From NCBI RefSeq assembly GCF_009177065.1, contig NZ_WEZF01000005.1, forward strand, positions 1 to 64,000: 64,000 nucleotides of DNA. The letters run 5' to 3'. Positions 43,521 through 53,012 of the stretch are shown piece after piece (positions within the stretch are counted from its first letter, which is position 1; every line of letters starts with the position of its first letter). A program made the position numbers and the translations under genes. This DNA is from Tautonia marina. Lineage in GTDB: Bacteria > Planctomycetota > Planctomycetia > Isosphaerales > Isosphaeraceae. The notes under the pieces are model-generated. The model was not told the origin of the DNA and made no database searches. It was given only the letters and a program-made list of their open reading frames with translations.

Positions 43521-46500
43521 ATGTCCTCCCTTTCCATCGAAGCCCGCCCCCTCGTACCGGAAGCCCTCGAAACGGACCAGAAGGCCCATCATCGTGAACC
43601 GATCCTGCTCGCCGAGGGCACGGTATCGGGGGAGTTGCAACGCAGAGTTGCTCCCAGTGAACGGGATCCGGAGCCCCTTCTCGACGCCAGACCTCCTCTC
43701 GGCGATCTGAGAGACTGCGGCGCAGACGACCGAGAATCCACACCGCTCCATGTCGCAGAAGGGCAAATTGTCGTGACGGACGATCACTCCGAGGACCAGC
43801 CGACTGAGGGCGATCAACACCACGACGCACCGCTTCCAGATTGGCTGGCCGAAGCCGATTTGCATGAGATTTTCCTCCACGGCGAGACCCTCCCCGACGA
43901 CTGGCCAGCGACGGGCGATCTCGAACTGGAGCAGCTTGCTGATCTGCTCCACCTGCTGGATCAAGCCCAGCAGCCCCCGGTGTCGTTTCCAGAGACCGCG
44001 GTTGAAGGTTCCTGGATAGGAGGGCGTTCCACGGGCGACTCGGGCGGATTCCCTCCCCTGGGCCGATTTGTCATCGAGCGAGAACTGGGCCGCGGCGGGT
44101 TCGGCGTTGTCTATCGCGCCTACGACCCGGAAATGGACCGAACCGTCGCCCTGAAGCTCCCCCGTGCCGACGCCCTGGTCACCTCCGACACCCGCCGCCG
44201 TTTCCTGCGCGAGGCCCGCATCGCTGCCCGGCTGGACCATCCCCATCTGGTGCCCGTCTTCGAAGCCGGTCAGATCGGCCCCATCTGCTACATTGCCAGC
44301 GCCTACTGCGAGGGACCGAATCTGGGGCGATGGCTCCGCGAGCAGCCCAGGCCCCTCGAACCGCTTCTGGCGGCCCGGCTGGCCCGAGTGCTGGCCGAGG
44401 CCGTTGCTCACATTCACGCTCGGGGCCTTGTGCATTGCGACCTCAAGCCCGGAAATGTCCTGGTCGAGCCTCCCCGCGCTCCCAGCGGCGACCCGGTGCT
44501 TCGGCTCACCGATTTCGGTCTGGCCCGCCTGCTCGATTCCGCTCCCAGCGCCTCGACCGCCGCGAGGCCCATGGGGACGCCCCCTTACATAGCCCCCGAG
44601 TTGATCGAGGCCCGGCCCGACGCCGCCGGTCCCCCGGCCGATCTTTATGGTCTGGGAGCCATCCTGTTCGAACTGCTCATCGGTCGGCCTCCCCATCAGG
44701 CCGAGACCCCATTGAAGCTGATGCAAGCGGTTCTCGCCACGCCCCCGGACTCCCTCCGGAAGCAACGCCCGGAGATCCCCCGCGACTTGGAGGCCGTCTG
44801 TCTTTGTTGTCTGGAGAAGCGCCCCGAGGCTCGATACGCTTCGGCGCTCGACCTGGCCGACGACCTCGGGCGCGTGCTGCTGGTCAAGCCGACCCAGGCT
44901 CGGCCGTTGGGTCGCGTGCATCGAGCCGCTCGATGGACAACCCGACACCCGGCCGGGGCGGCGCTGATCGGCCTGGGATTGGTTCTACTTGTGCTCAGCC
45001 TTGGTTCGGCAATCGCGTTATCTCGGTCGAACATGCGGCTGGAACACGCACAGGCCGAGACGAAACGGGTCCTGGAAGGGGAGCGGCGGTTGCGATATGT
45101 GGCTACGCTCGCCCTGGCTCAGGAAGACGCTCGCCAAGGTCGGATTGAACAGGCTCAGCAACGGCTCCTGCAACTTGTCCCCGCCTCCGGAGAGGCCGAT
45201 CTCCGTGACTTTGCCTGGCATTTCCTCGATCGCCAACTTCGTGTCGATCGCACGGTGATGGGCGTCCTGCCCGGTCTGGTCGAGCACGTCGCCGTTGGGC
45301 CCCGAGGCGATCTGCTGGCCAACACCAGGGGGCTCGTCCAATGGTGGCGGGTCGAGCTTCGTTCCGGAGACCGTCCCCGCATCCGGGAACTGCCGCCGCC
45401 GAAGATCGGCGGCCTCTACACCTGGGCCGTCGGGCCGATCTCCCCGAACGGTTCCCTCGCGGTCCTCAACGTGGATGACCGTCTGCTGGACGACCTGGAT
45501 CAATGGCGAGCGATTGCCTCGCCGCCGCTGGACGTCGAGCCGAAACCCGTACCGGAACGTCGCGAGGCCATCGCGTTGCTCTCCCTCACCGACGGCCGGG
45601 TCGAGCTGGTGGAGGTCGAGGATCTGGAGCTTTCCATCCCCGGCGCCTTCTCGCCCGACGGTTCGACCCTGGTAGTCAGTCGGCGAGCCGAGGGGCAGGG
45701 GGTGCCGCTCATCGAGTCCCGGCAGGTCACGCTCGCCCCAGGACAACGGCTTTCGCTCGTCCTGGTCCGTGAGGCACGGGCGTTGTTCGTGCGCCCCGAC
45801 GGCCGATGCATCGCCACTCTGCAGCCTGCTGTGGGTCAGTCGGCCGGAGAACAACCACGCGACCTGGTGATCTTCGACCTCTCAAGGGCAGAGGCCCTTC
45901 ACCGCGTGCCACTGGCCGAGGGGGCATACCTGGCTGTCTCTCCCAGCAGTCATGGTCCGATCGTCACCACGGCGTCCGGCAATCTGGAATTCCGCGACGT
46001 GAACTCGGGAACAGTGAACCGCGTCGTCTCATTGTCTGAAGAGCCCGTCAACGGAGTCGTCGTCTCAGGTGACGGTACACGTCTGCTCGCCACCGACGAG
46101 ACACGGCAGGCCGCCCTGATCGATTCGGACACGGGTACGGTCTCTCAGGCGATCACATGGCTGCCTAGCCCGGTCACCGCCGCCGGATTCCTCCCTGGAA
46201 GACCGGATCTCGTCCTGGGGCTGGGGAACGGGCAGGTTCTTCTCTGGCACCCCCGACCACTCTCTGAGCCCCCTCAACCGAAAGGCCACGACGATGAGGT
46301 CTGGGACGTCGCCTTTTCCGACGACGGACGTCTCCTGGCCTCGTTCGGCGGCGACGGACTCGTCAAGCTCTGGGATCGCCAAACAGGGGCGATTTTGAAG
46401 GAGCTGGAGGGGCACGACGGCTGGTCTTCTTGCCTGGCCATGGCCCCCGGCTCCCGACGACTGGCCTCGGCCGACTTCCTCGGGCGGGTGCTCACCTGGG

Positions 46501-47177
46501 ATCTCAACACCGGTCGAATCGCTCAGGAGTTCCAGGGGCATGATGCCCGGGTCCGCGACCTGGCCTTCAGCCCCGACGGAAAGCCCCTTGCTGCCGGCGG
46601 CGACTTGGGCGAAGTGGTTCTGTGGGACGCCAGGACCGGGGCGGAGAAGGCTCGGCTCTCGGGAGCGGGGGCAAAGGTCCGGAGCCTGGCGTTCCGGCCC
46701 GACGGTCGCGTACTGGCCGTGGCCGACGACGTGGCTCGAGTGCAGCTCTGGGAGGTTCGAGGACACCGTCGAATCGGTTCGTTCGCGGCCGGTTCGATCA
46801 CCTCGGCATCCTCGGCGGTCACCTGCGTCGCCTTCAGTCCCGACGGGCAGACCCTCGCCGGCGGCGACAACCTCGGATCGGTGATCCTCTGGGACGCGAC
46901 GAGTGGCCGGGAAGTGGTGCGACGGTCGCTGCTGCACGCGGAAGAGGTCAGCGACATCACGTTCAGCCCCGACGGGCGCTTGCTGGCCACGGCGGGGCAG
47001 GACGGCGTGGTGGCGCTCCTGGACGTCGCCACCGGAGAGGCCCACCTCGCGTTCACCGACCACCAGGGAGGGGTGAATGCGGTTGCGTTCAGCCCCGATG
47101 GCCGCACGCTGGCCTCGGCCAGCCACGACGGCTCGGTTCGTCTCTGGTGGGCCGGCCCCGGCGAGCCACTCGATTGA
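43521..47177 (+). CDS. Ser/Thr protein kinase with C-terminal WD40 propeller
   Basis: 1218-aa transmembrane signalling protein (ATG 43521; the open frame extends to GTG 43197). Residues about 180-450 are the kinase: glycine loop ELGRGGFGVVYRA, ATP-lysine in TVALKLPR (K212), catalytic loop LVHCDLKPGNVLV (D307) and DFGLA (D331), then PYIAPEL. The catalytic loop reads HCD rather than HRD, so it is a non-RD kinase. One membrane helix (GAALIGLGLVLLVLSLGSAI) leads to an extracytoplasmic or distal WD40 region with repeats (VWDVAFSDDGRLLASFGGDG, VRDLAFSPDGKPLAAGGDLG, VNAVAFSPDGRTLASASHDG) to the end. N-terminal 180 residues are acidic and His-rich, of unknown role. Start uncertain, family sure. Confidence 0.9.
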   Translation: MSSLSIEARPLVPEALETDQKAHHREPILLAEGTVSGELQRRVAPSERDPEPLLDARPPLGDLRDCGADDRESTPLHVAEGQIVVTDDHSEDQPTEGDQHHDAPLPDWLAEADLHEIFLHGETLPDDWPATGDLELEQLADLLHLLDQAQQPPVSFPETAVEGSWIGGRSTGDSGGFPPLGRFVIERELGRGGFGVVYRAYDPEMDRTVALKLPRADALVTSDTRRRFLREARIAARLDHPHLVPVFEAGQIGPICYIASAYCEGPNLGRWLREQPRPLEPLLAARLARVLAEAVAHIHARGLVHCDLKPGNVLVEPPRAPSGDPVLRLTDFGLARLLDSAPSASTAARPMGTPPYIAPELIEARPDAAGPPADLYGLGAILFELLIGRPPHQAETPLKLMQAVLATPPDSLRKQRPEIPRDLEAVCLCCLEKRPEARYASALDLADDLGRVLLVKPTQARPLGRVHRAARWTTRHPAGAALIGLGLVLLVLSLGSAIALSRSNMRLEHAQAETKRVLEGERRLRYVATLALAQEDARQGRIEQAQQRLLQLVPASGEADLRDFAWHFLDRQLRVDRTVMGVLPGLVEHVAVGPRGDLLANTRGLVQWWRVELRSGDRPRIRELPPPKIGGLYTWAVGPISPNGSLAVLNVDDRLLDDLDQWRAIASPPLDVEPKPVPERREAIALLSLTDGRVELVEVEDLELSIPGAFSPDGSTLVVSRRAEGQGVPLIESRQVTLAPGQRLSLVLVREARALFVRPDGRCIATLQPAVGQSAGEQPRDLVIFDLSRAEALHRVPLAEGAYLAVSPSSHGPIVTTASGNLEFRDVNSGTVNRVVSLSEEPVNGVVVSGDGTRLLATDETRQAALIDSDTGTVSQAITWLPSPVTAAGFLPGRPDLVLGLGNGQVLLWHPRPLSEPPQPKGHDDEVWDVAFSDDGRLLASFGGDGLVKLWDRQTGAILKELEGHDGWSSCLAMAPGSRRLASADFLGRVLTWDLNTGRIAQEFQGHDARVRDLAFSPDGKPLAAGGDLGEVVLWDARTGAEKARLSGAGAKVRSLAFRPDGRVLAVADDVARVQLWEVRGHRRIGSFAAGSITSASSAVTCVAFSPDGQTLAGGDNLGSVILWDATSGREVVRRSLLHAEEVSDITFSPDGRLLATAGQDGVVALLDVATGEAHLAFTDHQGGVNAVAFSPDGRTLASASHDGSVRLWWAGPGEPLD

Positions 47178-47194
47178 CCCCGAACCAATCGGGG
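47178..47194 (+). terminator. Short hairpin at the end of the kinase-WD40 gene
   Basis: CCCCGA/TCGGGG with a 5-nt loop begins at the base after the stop codon. A 6-bp stem without T-tract, so weak support. Confidence 0.35.
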
Positions 47195-47403
47195 CTCGGA
47201 CGGTGCTTCCACCGAATCAAGAGAGAATCTTCCCTGGTGTTCACCCCGAGGTGTTCATCGGTGATCGTTGCGACCACAACCCGATCTGTCCGAAGTGGGA
47301 TCGGGCCACCCGATAACGGGTCATTGCGTGCGATGACCGGCGCAATCGTCGTCGCTCGACCTCGGCACGACATTCTCCCGAGATGCCGCAATTCGATCCC
47401 AGG

Positions 47404-48906
47404 TCAGGGACGCTCGGGAGGCGCCTCAAGGCCGTCGAGGATCGGGAAGGGAAAGAGGGACGACGGTGTTCTCGCCTCGAACATCAAGCGTTCGATCCGG
47501 GAGACGAGCTCGGGGTGTTCCGCAGAGCGATCGTGCAGTTCACCGGGGTCGGATGCGAGATGATACAGTTCAATGCCCAGATCCTTGCCGCGCATCAGGT
47601 CGGTACGAACACCCTTCCAGTCACCGAGCCGGAGGGCCTGCTGACCTCCGTAGGCGGGGAATTCCCAGTAGAGCACCTCATGCTGTTTCTGGTCTTCCGG
47701 TTTGCCGAGCAAGGTTGGTGCAAGGCTTAGACCGTCAATGGAGTCAGGGATCAGGTCGGGTGCTCCGACCAGGTCGAGCAGCGTGGGCATGACATCGGGG
47801 AAGTAACCGGCGACCTCGCTGGTGGTTCCTGCTGGAATACGGCCAGGCCATCGGGCGATGGTCGGGACGCGAAGGCCACCTTCGTAGACTTGCCCTTTCA
47901 ATCCTCGGAACGGTCCGGTGGAGTCGAAGAAGGGGCTATCGGCCCCGCCGACTCGATCGTGAGTGGGGCCATTGTCTGACGAGAAGAAGACGATCGTGTC
48001 GTCGGTGAGGCCGAGTTCGTCGATGCGGTCGAGAATCCGTCCGATCTCATGGTCGAGGTAGCTCACCATCGCCGCATATCCCGCGTGGGGAGTTGGGTGA
48101 GAGGTGTAGCCTCGTGGGTTCTCGTTGATCCATTCGGGATCGTCGCCAAGTGTCCCCCGGTACTGAGCAATCCACTCCTCGGGGGCCTGGATCGAGACGT
48201 GAGGAATCGTGACCGGCAGATAGAGAAAGAACGGGCGATCCTGATGCTCATCGACGAATCGAAGCGCCTCCTCGGTGAATCGCTCCTGCGAGTGAATGGC
48301 GCCCGTCTGGCCGCGATCGTTGCCCGGAAGGGGAACCTGCTCGCCATTCCGCCAGAGAAACCGAGGGTAGTGGTTGTGCGCATGAGCCTGGCAGAGGTAG
48401 CCGAAGAACAGGTCGAAGCCCTGCCGGTTCGGATCGCCGGACGAACCTTCGAAACCAAGCCCCCACTTGCCGATCGCTCCGGTCGCGTATCCTCGACCTT
48501 TGAACAACTCGGCGAGCGTTACCTCACTGTCGGGAATCGGGTTCTGACCAGGAAAAAGCCCGCGGTCGTCATCCCGGACCCGTCCGGGCGGGTTCCCATT
48601 GTTGCGGATGTAAGAATGCCCCGTATGCTTTCCGGTCAACAGGGTGCAGCGAGACGGCGCACAGACGGGACTGCCGCTGTAAAACGAGGTCAGACGCATT
48701 CCCTCAAATGCCAGCCGGTCGAGCACCGGCGTCTGAATTCGCTTCTGACCAAAACACCCGAGTTCGGCATAGCCAAGGTCGTCGGCCACAATCAACAGGA
48801 CATTCGGGGCCCGGTCTTCGGCGACGGTGGAACCGGAAAATCCCCCCGAGGCCAGCATCAGGGCCAACCCTGCCCAAAGGATCCTGCTCGTCTGTGGTCG
48901 ACTCAT
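47404..48906 (-). CDS. Secreted sulfatase (formylglycine-type arylsulfatase)
   Basis: 500 aa. Hydrolyses sulfate esters, probably on sulfated polysaccharides, outside the cytoplasm. The signal peptide (ILWAGLALMLASGGFSGSTVA) is followed by PNVLLIVADDLGYAELGCFG (metal-binding Asp42, Asp43) and the FGly motif C82-A-P-S-R in VCAPSRCTLLTGKHTG. The Cys must be oxidised to formylglycine by a maturase encoded elsewhere. DNGPTHD supplies later metal ligands. The length and C-terminal subdomain are normal. ATG 48906 follows GAGGAAACGCC. It is convergent with the kinase-WD40 gene. Sulfatases are greatly expanded in planctomycetes; the substrate is unknown. Confidence 0.95.
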   Translation of the reverse strand: MSRPQTSRILWAGLALMLASGGFSGSTVAEDRAPNVLLIVADDLGYAELGCFGQKRIQTPVLDRLAFEGMRLTSFYSGSPVCAPSRCTLLTGKHTGHSYIRNNGNPPGRVRDDDRGLFPGQNPIPDSEVTLAELFKGRGYATGAIGKWGLGFEGSSGDPNRQGFDLFFGYLCQAHAHNHYPRFLWRNGEQVPLPGNDRGQTGAIHSQERFTEEALRFVDEHQDRPFFLYLPVTIPHVSIQAPEEWIAQYRGTLGDDPEWINENPRGYTSHPTPHAGYAAMVSYLDHEIGRILDRIDELGLTDDTIVFFSSDNGPTHDRVGGADSPFFDSTGPFRGLKGQVYEGGLRVPTIARWPGRIPAGTTSEVAGYFPDVMPTLLDLVGAPDLIPDSIDGLSLAPTLLGKPEDQKQHEVLYWEFPAYGGQQALRLGDWKGVRTDLMRGKDLGIELYHLASDPGELHDRSAEHPELVSRIERLMFEARTPSSLFPFPILDGLEAPPERP

Positions 48907-49172
48907 GGCGTTTCCTCGATTGCAACGTCAGGGTTCACAAGGTCCGGCTCCGGATTCGCCCCCCCGAGGCGACCATCCTCTCGGACGATCCACCGGGGAT
49001 CAAGCGGGAAGACCTGATGACGCGATCTCCTCTCGTTGTGACGTCGGCTCGCAGACAAGGCAACCCATCCGAAAGGAACCAGACCCTCTCGGTTTTTGCG
49101 CGATTCTCCCTACAATCATTGAGCGACGGCGGACACGAATCATCACGCATGACGATTTGAACGAGCAAACCC

Positions 49173-49790
49173 ATGGATCTGGAGCAACTGCACGACATTG
49201 CCCGCCAGCAACTGAACCGGCACGGTCTTCTCGGCTGGAGCTTCGGGCTGTCGAAAACGAAGCGCCGTCTGGGTGCGTGCAAGTACCAGAAAAAACGCAT
49301 TGAGATTGCCGAATACTACGCCCGGCACAGCCCGGCCGAGACGGTACTTGACACACTCTTGCACGAGATTGCCCATGCGATTGCCGGTCCTGGTGCCGGC
49401 CACGGCCCGGCCTGGAAAGCCGTGGCGAGGCAGCTCGGAGCAACTCCCCGATCCTGTGAGACCTCAAACGCGGTCGTGGTGGAACCGGGCGACTGGCAGG
49501 CCACCTGTCCCTCGTGCCAAAACACCGCCCATCTCTATCGACGACCGAAGAGCCTCAGCGGATACCGTTGCAAATGCGCAGCCCGATCGCCCCTCACCTT
49601 CGAGTACAAAGGTGATCCCGCTCGAAGGCCCGTCGTTCCGCTGACCACTCAGGACGCGGCGCGGTGGGAATCGACATGCGGCGGCTGCGGAGCCCGGTAC
49701 GTCCGCATTCGACGACCGAGGCAAGGGGTCTATCGGTGTCGATGCTCCCACGGCCACGTGCTCGTCTGGCGAGCCCGGTCTCCAGAGTGA
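49173..49790 (+). CDS. SprT-like zinc metallopeptidase domain protein
   Basis: 205 aa. The metallopeptidase core is residues 1-100 with HEIAH at 64-68 and a third ligand at His77 (GPGAGHGPAWKAV). This SprT/Spartan arrangement is linked to DNA-protein crosslink repair in eukaryotes, with bacterial roles less clear. The C-terminal half holds two zinc-ribbon-like clusters (CPSCQN with CKC, and CGGCG with CRC). It is cytosolic; ATG 49173 starts 8 nt into the AAACCC stretch. It is a single gene between a divergent sulfatase and the small minus-strand gene at 50071. Confidence 0.88.
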   Translation: MDLEQLHDIARQQLNRHGLLGWSFGLSKTKRRLGACKYQKKRIEIAEYYARHSPAETVLDTLLHEIAHAIAGPGAGHGPAWKAVARQLGATPRSCETSNAVVVEPGDWQATCPSCQNTAHLYRRPKSLSGYRCKCAARSPLTFEYKGDPARRPVVPLTTQDAARWESTCGGCGARYVRIRRPRQGVYRCRCSHGHVLVWRARSPE

Positions 49791-50070
49791 ACACCGATCG
49801 CTTCGGGAATCCGCAAGTTCAGCGAAAATTGAGACGACAACGCATCGAGTGCTGTTTGAGGTTCGTTTCGCCCAGAGTGAAACGTCTCCTCACGTCTGTC
49901 TCTCCGGAAACGAATCAAGGAGAGCGTGGGCCGTGGCCCATCATGAACTGCCGACCCGACCTGAGACATCACGCACGAGCCAGCACCAGCTGCGAGCCGG
50001 GGATGGTATGAACCCACACCATCCCCGAACCACGGACTTCGGCGAAACGCCCAACCCTCAAAGGTCGCCG

Positions 50071-50268
50071 TCAGACGCCTTCAGAGCCCCCGGAACCGGG
50101 TGTTGACGGTTCGGAAGCAGCCTTCGCCACCTTGGCCTTGGGTCGAGGTGGTTCCGCCTGACGCACGGCGCACTGCGGATGGATACCGGCCCGAGAGTAA
50201 ACGGGCTGCTGGCAGACCGGACAGCGAGCCCGCGTCGAAACCGGCATATGCAGATGCTTCGAGTTCAT
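50071..50268 (-). CDS. Small protein with zinc-knuckle-like CPVC...HxxC motif
   Basis: 65 aa. N-terminal part holds CPVCQQPVYSRAGIHPQC, spacing typical of a small treble-clef or zinc-knuckle; the remainder is charged and Pro/Lys/Ser-rich, probably disordered. Function unknown. A strong GGGAGG lies 5 nt before ATG 50268, supporting a real gene; TTG 50271 is the alternative start. It is downstream of the RRM gene, separated by a terminator-like hairpin, so it may read through at low level or use its own promoter. Confidence 0.65.
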   Translation of the reverse strand: MNSKHLHMPVSTRARCPVCQQPVYSRAGIHPQCAVRQAEPPRPKAKVAKAASEPSTPGSGGSEGV

Positions 50269-50337
50269 CAAGGCCTCCCGGTGGAAGGGGAACAGGTCAC
50301 CGAGGAAGCCATTCCAGGGGCGACCGCCGGAGCGACC

Positions 50338-50363
50338 GAGGAGTCCGCACGCGCGGACTCCTC
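50338..50363 (-). terminator. Hairpin terminator after the RRM gene
   Basis: A perfect 11-bp stem GAGGAGTCCGC/GCGGACTCCTC with a 4-nt loop, 25 nt beyond the stop of the minus-strand RRM gene and 70 nt before the small-protein start. No T-run on that strand. Confidence 0.65.
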
Positions 50364-50387
50364 AAAAGGACTTGTCGTGGCGGGCGA

Positions 50388-50759
50388 TTAATAACGTCGG
50401 CCGCCACCGCCGCCGTAACCCCCTCCGCCATAACCGCCACCGCCGCCACTTCGACCCCGGCCGTAGCCACCGCCACCACCCCGGTCTTCTCGGGGCTTGG
50501 CCTCGTTCACGGTCAAACGCCGACCGTCATGTTCGCGGTCATTCAAGCCGTCGATGGCGGCCTGAGCCTCGGCCTCGGTATCCATCTCGACGAAGCCGAA
50601 GCCCTTGCTACGGCCCGTCTCCCGGTCCTCGATGACCTGCGCACTCTGGACGGTGCCAAACTGCGAGAACAACTGCTCCAGGTCTGAACTGTTGACCGAG
50701 TAGGTCAGGTTGCCGACGTAGAGTTTCTTGCCCACCACTGCTCTCCTGGACGCAGACAT
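50388..50759 (-). CDS. RNA-binding protein with one RRM and a Gly-rich tail
   Basis: 123 aa. A single RRM (residues 10-88) has RNP2 (KLYVGNLTY) and RNP1 (SKGFGFVEM), the canonical aromatic residues for RNA contact. The tail is RGG/YGG-rich (GGGGGYGRGRSGGGGGYGGG), as in cyanobacterial and planctomycete Rbp proteins induced by cold; whether this one is cold-induced is not shown. An in-frame GTG at residue 9 is an alternative start. A long leader (50760-51176) precedes it. The terminator hairpin follows. Confidence 0.93.
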   Translation of the reverse strand: MSASRRAVVGKKLYVGNLTYSVNSSDLEQLFSQFGTVQSAQVIEDRETGRSKGFGFVEMDTEAEAQAAIDGLNDREHDGRRLTVNEAKPREDRGGGGGYGRGRSGGGGGYGGGGYGGGGGRRY

Positions 50760-51176
50760 ACCGGCCCTACGTTACTTTCCGGGCCGGAGAGAAAGGGGCT
50801 CAGCGTAAGCCCGATTTGGCGGGAACGGCGAAGGAGGAAGACGGATGGAGGCGCTAGAAACGGTCCCACCTCGCTCACTCTGTCGTCAGACCAACCGGTT
50901 TTCATCATAGCAGAGACCAGGGAGCGAAGATAGCATGTGATACAAGATGCGAGAAAACTCTCTCGACACGCGTCTCTGCATCGCGTCACTGCAATCAAGA
51001 ATCCTTGCCAATCTCCACCCCAAACCGTGAACCACCTCCGGTTCCGCATGCTTTGCGCATCGATCCATCTCCGAGCCGAAGACGGGGGAAGGCGAATGCC
51101 CCGAAGTCTCATCCGGCTCAACAGGCCAGCGAAGGCTCACTCCGCATGAATCAAAGAGTGAAAGATCAAGGATCAG
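50760..51176. other. Intergenic region upstream of the RRM gene, no gene recognised
   Basis: About 420 bp between the universal stress gene and the RRM gene, both minus strand. Short frames on either strand show no family. It probably contains the RRM promoter and a long leader, as is common for cold-regulated RNA-binding proteins; no motif could be pinned down. Confidence 0.45.
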
Positions 51177-52157
51177 TTACTCCTTGAAATTCGATTCAGG
51201 AGCGGTGTTTGCGTGAATCGGCGAAACGAAGCCTTCAGGTTTCACGGCCAGAATCGAGCAATCTGCCTGGCTCAGGAGCGACTCGGCCGTGTTGCCGATC
51301 AGCATTCCCGCGACTCCCGATCGAGCCATCGTGCCCATGACGATCAGGTCGATCTTTTGCTCGTCCACAAACTCGGGAATGACCGTGTTCGGCATGCCCC
51401 GAAGCAATTGAACCGCGTCCGGATCAATGCGCCCCTGGTACGGCTCAAGAAGTCGTTCGAGTGTCCGGGAGACTCCAGATCGGACGTTGTTCACATAGGT
51501 GTCGATTTGATCTTCGGTGTATCCGCAATTGCGCAAGATCCCCTGTGCCGTCGCATCCCAGACATGCGCAACGATCAGCTCCGCCTGCTCGGCCTCGACC
51601 AGTTGCACCGCGAGGTCGAGAATTGTTGTGCTGACCGATTCACGATCCGCGGACGACGCGGGAGAACTCCCCAAGGGAGCGGGATCCACGAGCGCCAACA
51701 TGCGTTCCTTCCCTACGGGGGCGTGCGGGCGATCGGACCGGGAGAGCCAGACCGCACAAGGACAGTTGCGCAGGATCTGTCGGTCTGCCGAATGAAACGC
51801 CCCCTCCTTGGACGTAGCCGCATCCTTCAGAAGAAGGTCGTGACCACCTCGGATTGCCTCTCGGACACTCTCAAGGGCGGGCCGACCATGAACCACCCGT
51901 GTCTCCACCCGAATCCCTTCGACCGAGACTGTCCCGGCAAGACGTTCAACTCGCCGTCTCGAATCCTCAACAACCGCGTGGTCCACTTGCTCCGCATCAT
52001 GCAGGGCAATCCGAGCGTACCAGGGCAACTCCTGGACGACGCCGAGCAACGTGATCGAGGCCTGAAAATGCTTCGCCAGCCGGATCGCGCGATCGACGGC
52101 GTTGGGAGACTCGACCTCATGCTCCAAGGGCACAAGAATTTTTTGAATCGGTTTCAT
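51177..52157 (-). CDS. Tandem universal stress protein (two UspA domains)
   Basis: 326 aa. Two alpha/beta UspA domains in tandem: the first begins KPIQKILVPLEHEVES, the second LIVAHVWD after VSTTILDLAVQLVE. The second keeps the ATP-binding pattern (LIVMGTMARSGVAGMLIGNT followed by AES); the first does not. Tandem Usp proteins sense nucleotide or energy state in stressed cells. ATG 52157 is chosen because it starts the first domain; the open frame goes on to 52334 without homology. There is a 200-nt gap to the Nudix gene upstream on the same strand. Confidence 0.92.
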   Translation of the reverse strand: MKPIQKILVPLEHEVESPNAVDRAIRLAKHFQASITLLGVVQELPWYARIALHDAEQVDHAVVEDSRRRVERLAGTVSVEGIRVETRVVHGRPALESVREAIRGGHDLLLKDAATSKEGAFHSADRQILRNCPCAVWLSRSDRPHAPVGKERMLALVDPAPLGSSPASSADRESVSTTILDLAVQLVEAEQAELIVAHVWDATAQGILRNCGYTEDQIDTYVNNVRSGVSRTLERLLEPYQGRIDPDAVQLLRGMPNTVIPEFVDEQKIDLIVMGTMARSGVAGMLIGNTAESLLSQADCSILAVKPEGFVSPIHANTAPESNFKE

Positions 52158-52360
52158 CAGGATTCGCCCCCCGAACACGAACAAGGAATCTCGGTTTGGA
52201 ACACAGGTTCCGTCATTCCATCGCGTCAAGCGTCGCTCGAACGAGTGGGACCCCGCGTCGAGGGATGGACCGGTTGGATTCCCGAGCCTACGGCATGCGT
52301 GAGTGACCACGTCGACTCCTGCTCGATCGAACACAGTCGCATGCGATCATCGGTGAGGCC

Positions 52361-52957
52361 TCAGAGACGGCGAAGGGCCTCCTTCAGCAAGGCGACCATG
52401 CTCATCGAATCGGTGATTTCCCCTCGATCAAGCATCGCACGCGCATCTTCCCAGGAAATCCGACGCACTTGAAGTTGTTCGGTCGGTTCGGGCTGGTTCC
52501 TGCCAAGTGTCAACTGAGTGGCCCGATACAGATATCCCACCTCATCACTAACAGAGTTGGACAGGTGCATCGTCCCGAGGAATTCCCAGTGTCCGGCGGT
52601 CAGTCCCGTTTCCTCGACCAATTCTCGACGAGCGGTTTCCTCGGGAGACTCACCGGGCGGGCATCCGCCTTCGGGAATCTCCCAGGAATACGCATCGAGC
52701 GGATAACGGTACTGCCCCACGAGCCAGAGGGATCCATCCTCCTCCACCGGTAGCACACCAATGGCGCGATTCTTGAAGTGAACAACTCCATAAATGCCGG
52801 GAGCCCCGTCGGGCCGAAGGACTTGATCTTCCCGAACCGCAATCCAGGGATTCTCGTAGTGAACCGTTCCGGAAAGGGTTGTCCAGGGGTTCTCGAACGC
52901 TTTGTCTGATGGTTCGGCCCGGGTGTCTCGGGAATCGGCAGCTCGATCAGGCGCCAA
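52361..52957 (-). CDS. Nudix hydrolase (ADP-ribose pyrophosphatase-like)
   Basis: 198 aa. The Nudix box is complete at residues 97-119 (GGCPPGESPEETARRELVEE, then TGL): G97, E103, R111, E112, E115 and E116 align with Gx5Ex7REUxEExGU and bind Mg2+. WEIPEGG before the box and the domain-swapped N-terminal strand (VHYENPWIAVREDQVLRPDG) resemble ADP-ribose pyrophosphatases. It is cytosolic housekeeping of nucleotide-sugar or ADP-ribose. The frame begins at TTG 52957; start uncertain. It ends 27 nt beyond the end of the usp open frame and follows sucD on the same strand, with 55 nt between. Confidence 0.92.
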   Translation of the reverse strand: MAPDRAADSRDTRAEPSDKAFENPWTTLSGTVHYENPWIAVREDQVLRPDGAPGIYGVVHFKNRAIGVLPVEEDGSLWLVGQYRYPLDAYSWEIPEGGCPPGESPEETARRELVEETGLTAGHWEFLGTMHLSNSVSDEVGYLYRATQLTLGRNQPEPTEQLQVRRISWEDARAMLDRGEITDSMSMVALLKEALRRL

Positions 52958-53012
52958 CGGTCGCTCAGCTCCCAGAGGGTTGAGGTCGGGTCAGGGACCA
53001 GGCCCGATTGTG

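Noticed and set aside
43422-44948. 508-codon minus-strand frame
   Set aside because: Antisense to the kinase domain of the WD40 kinase; no domain of its own. The part over 43422-43830 was looked at as a possible remnant but no family fits.
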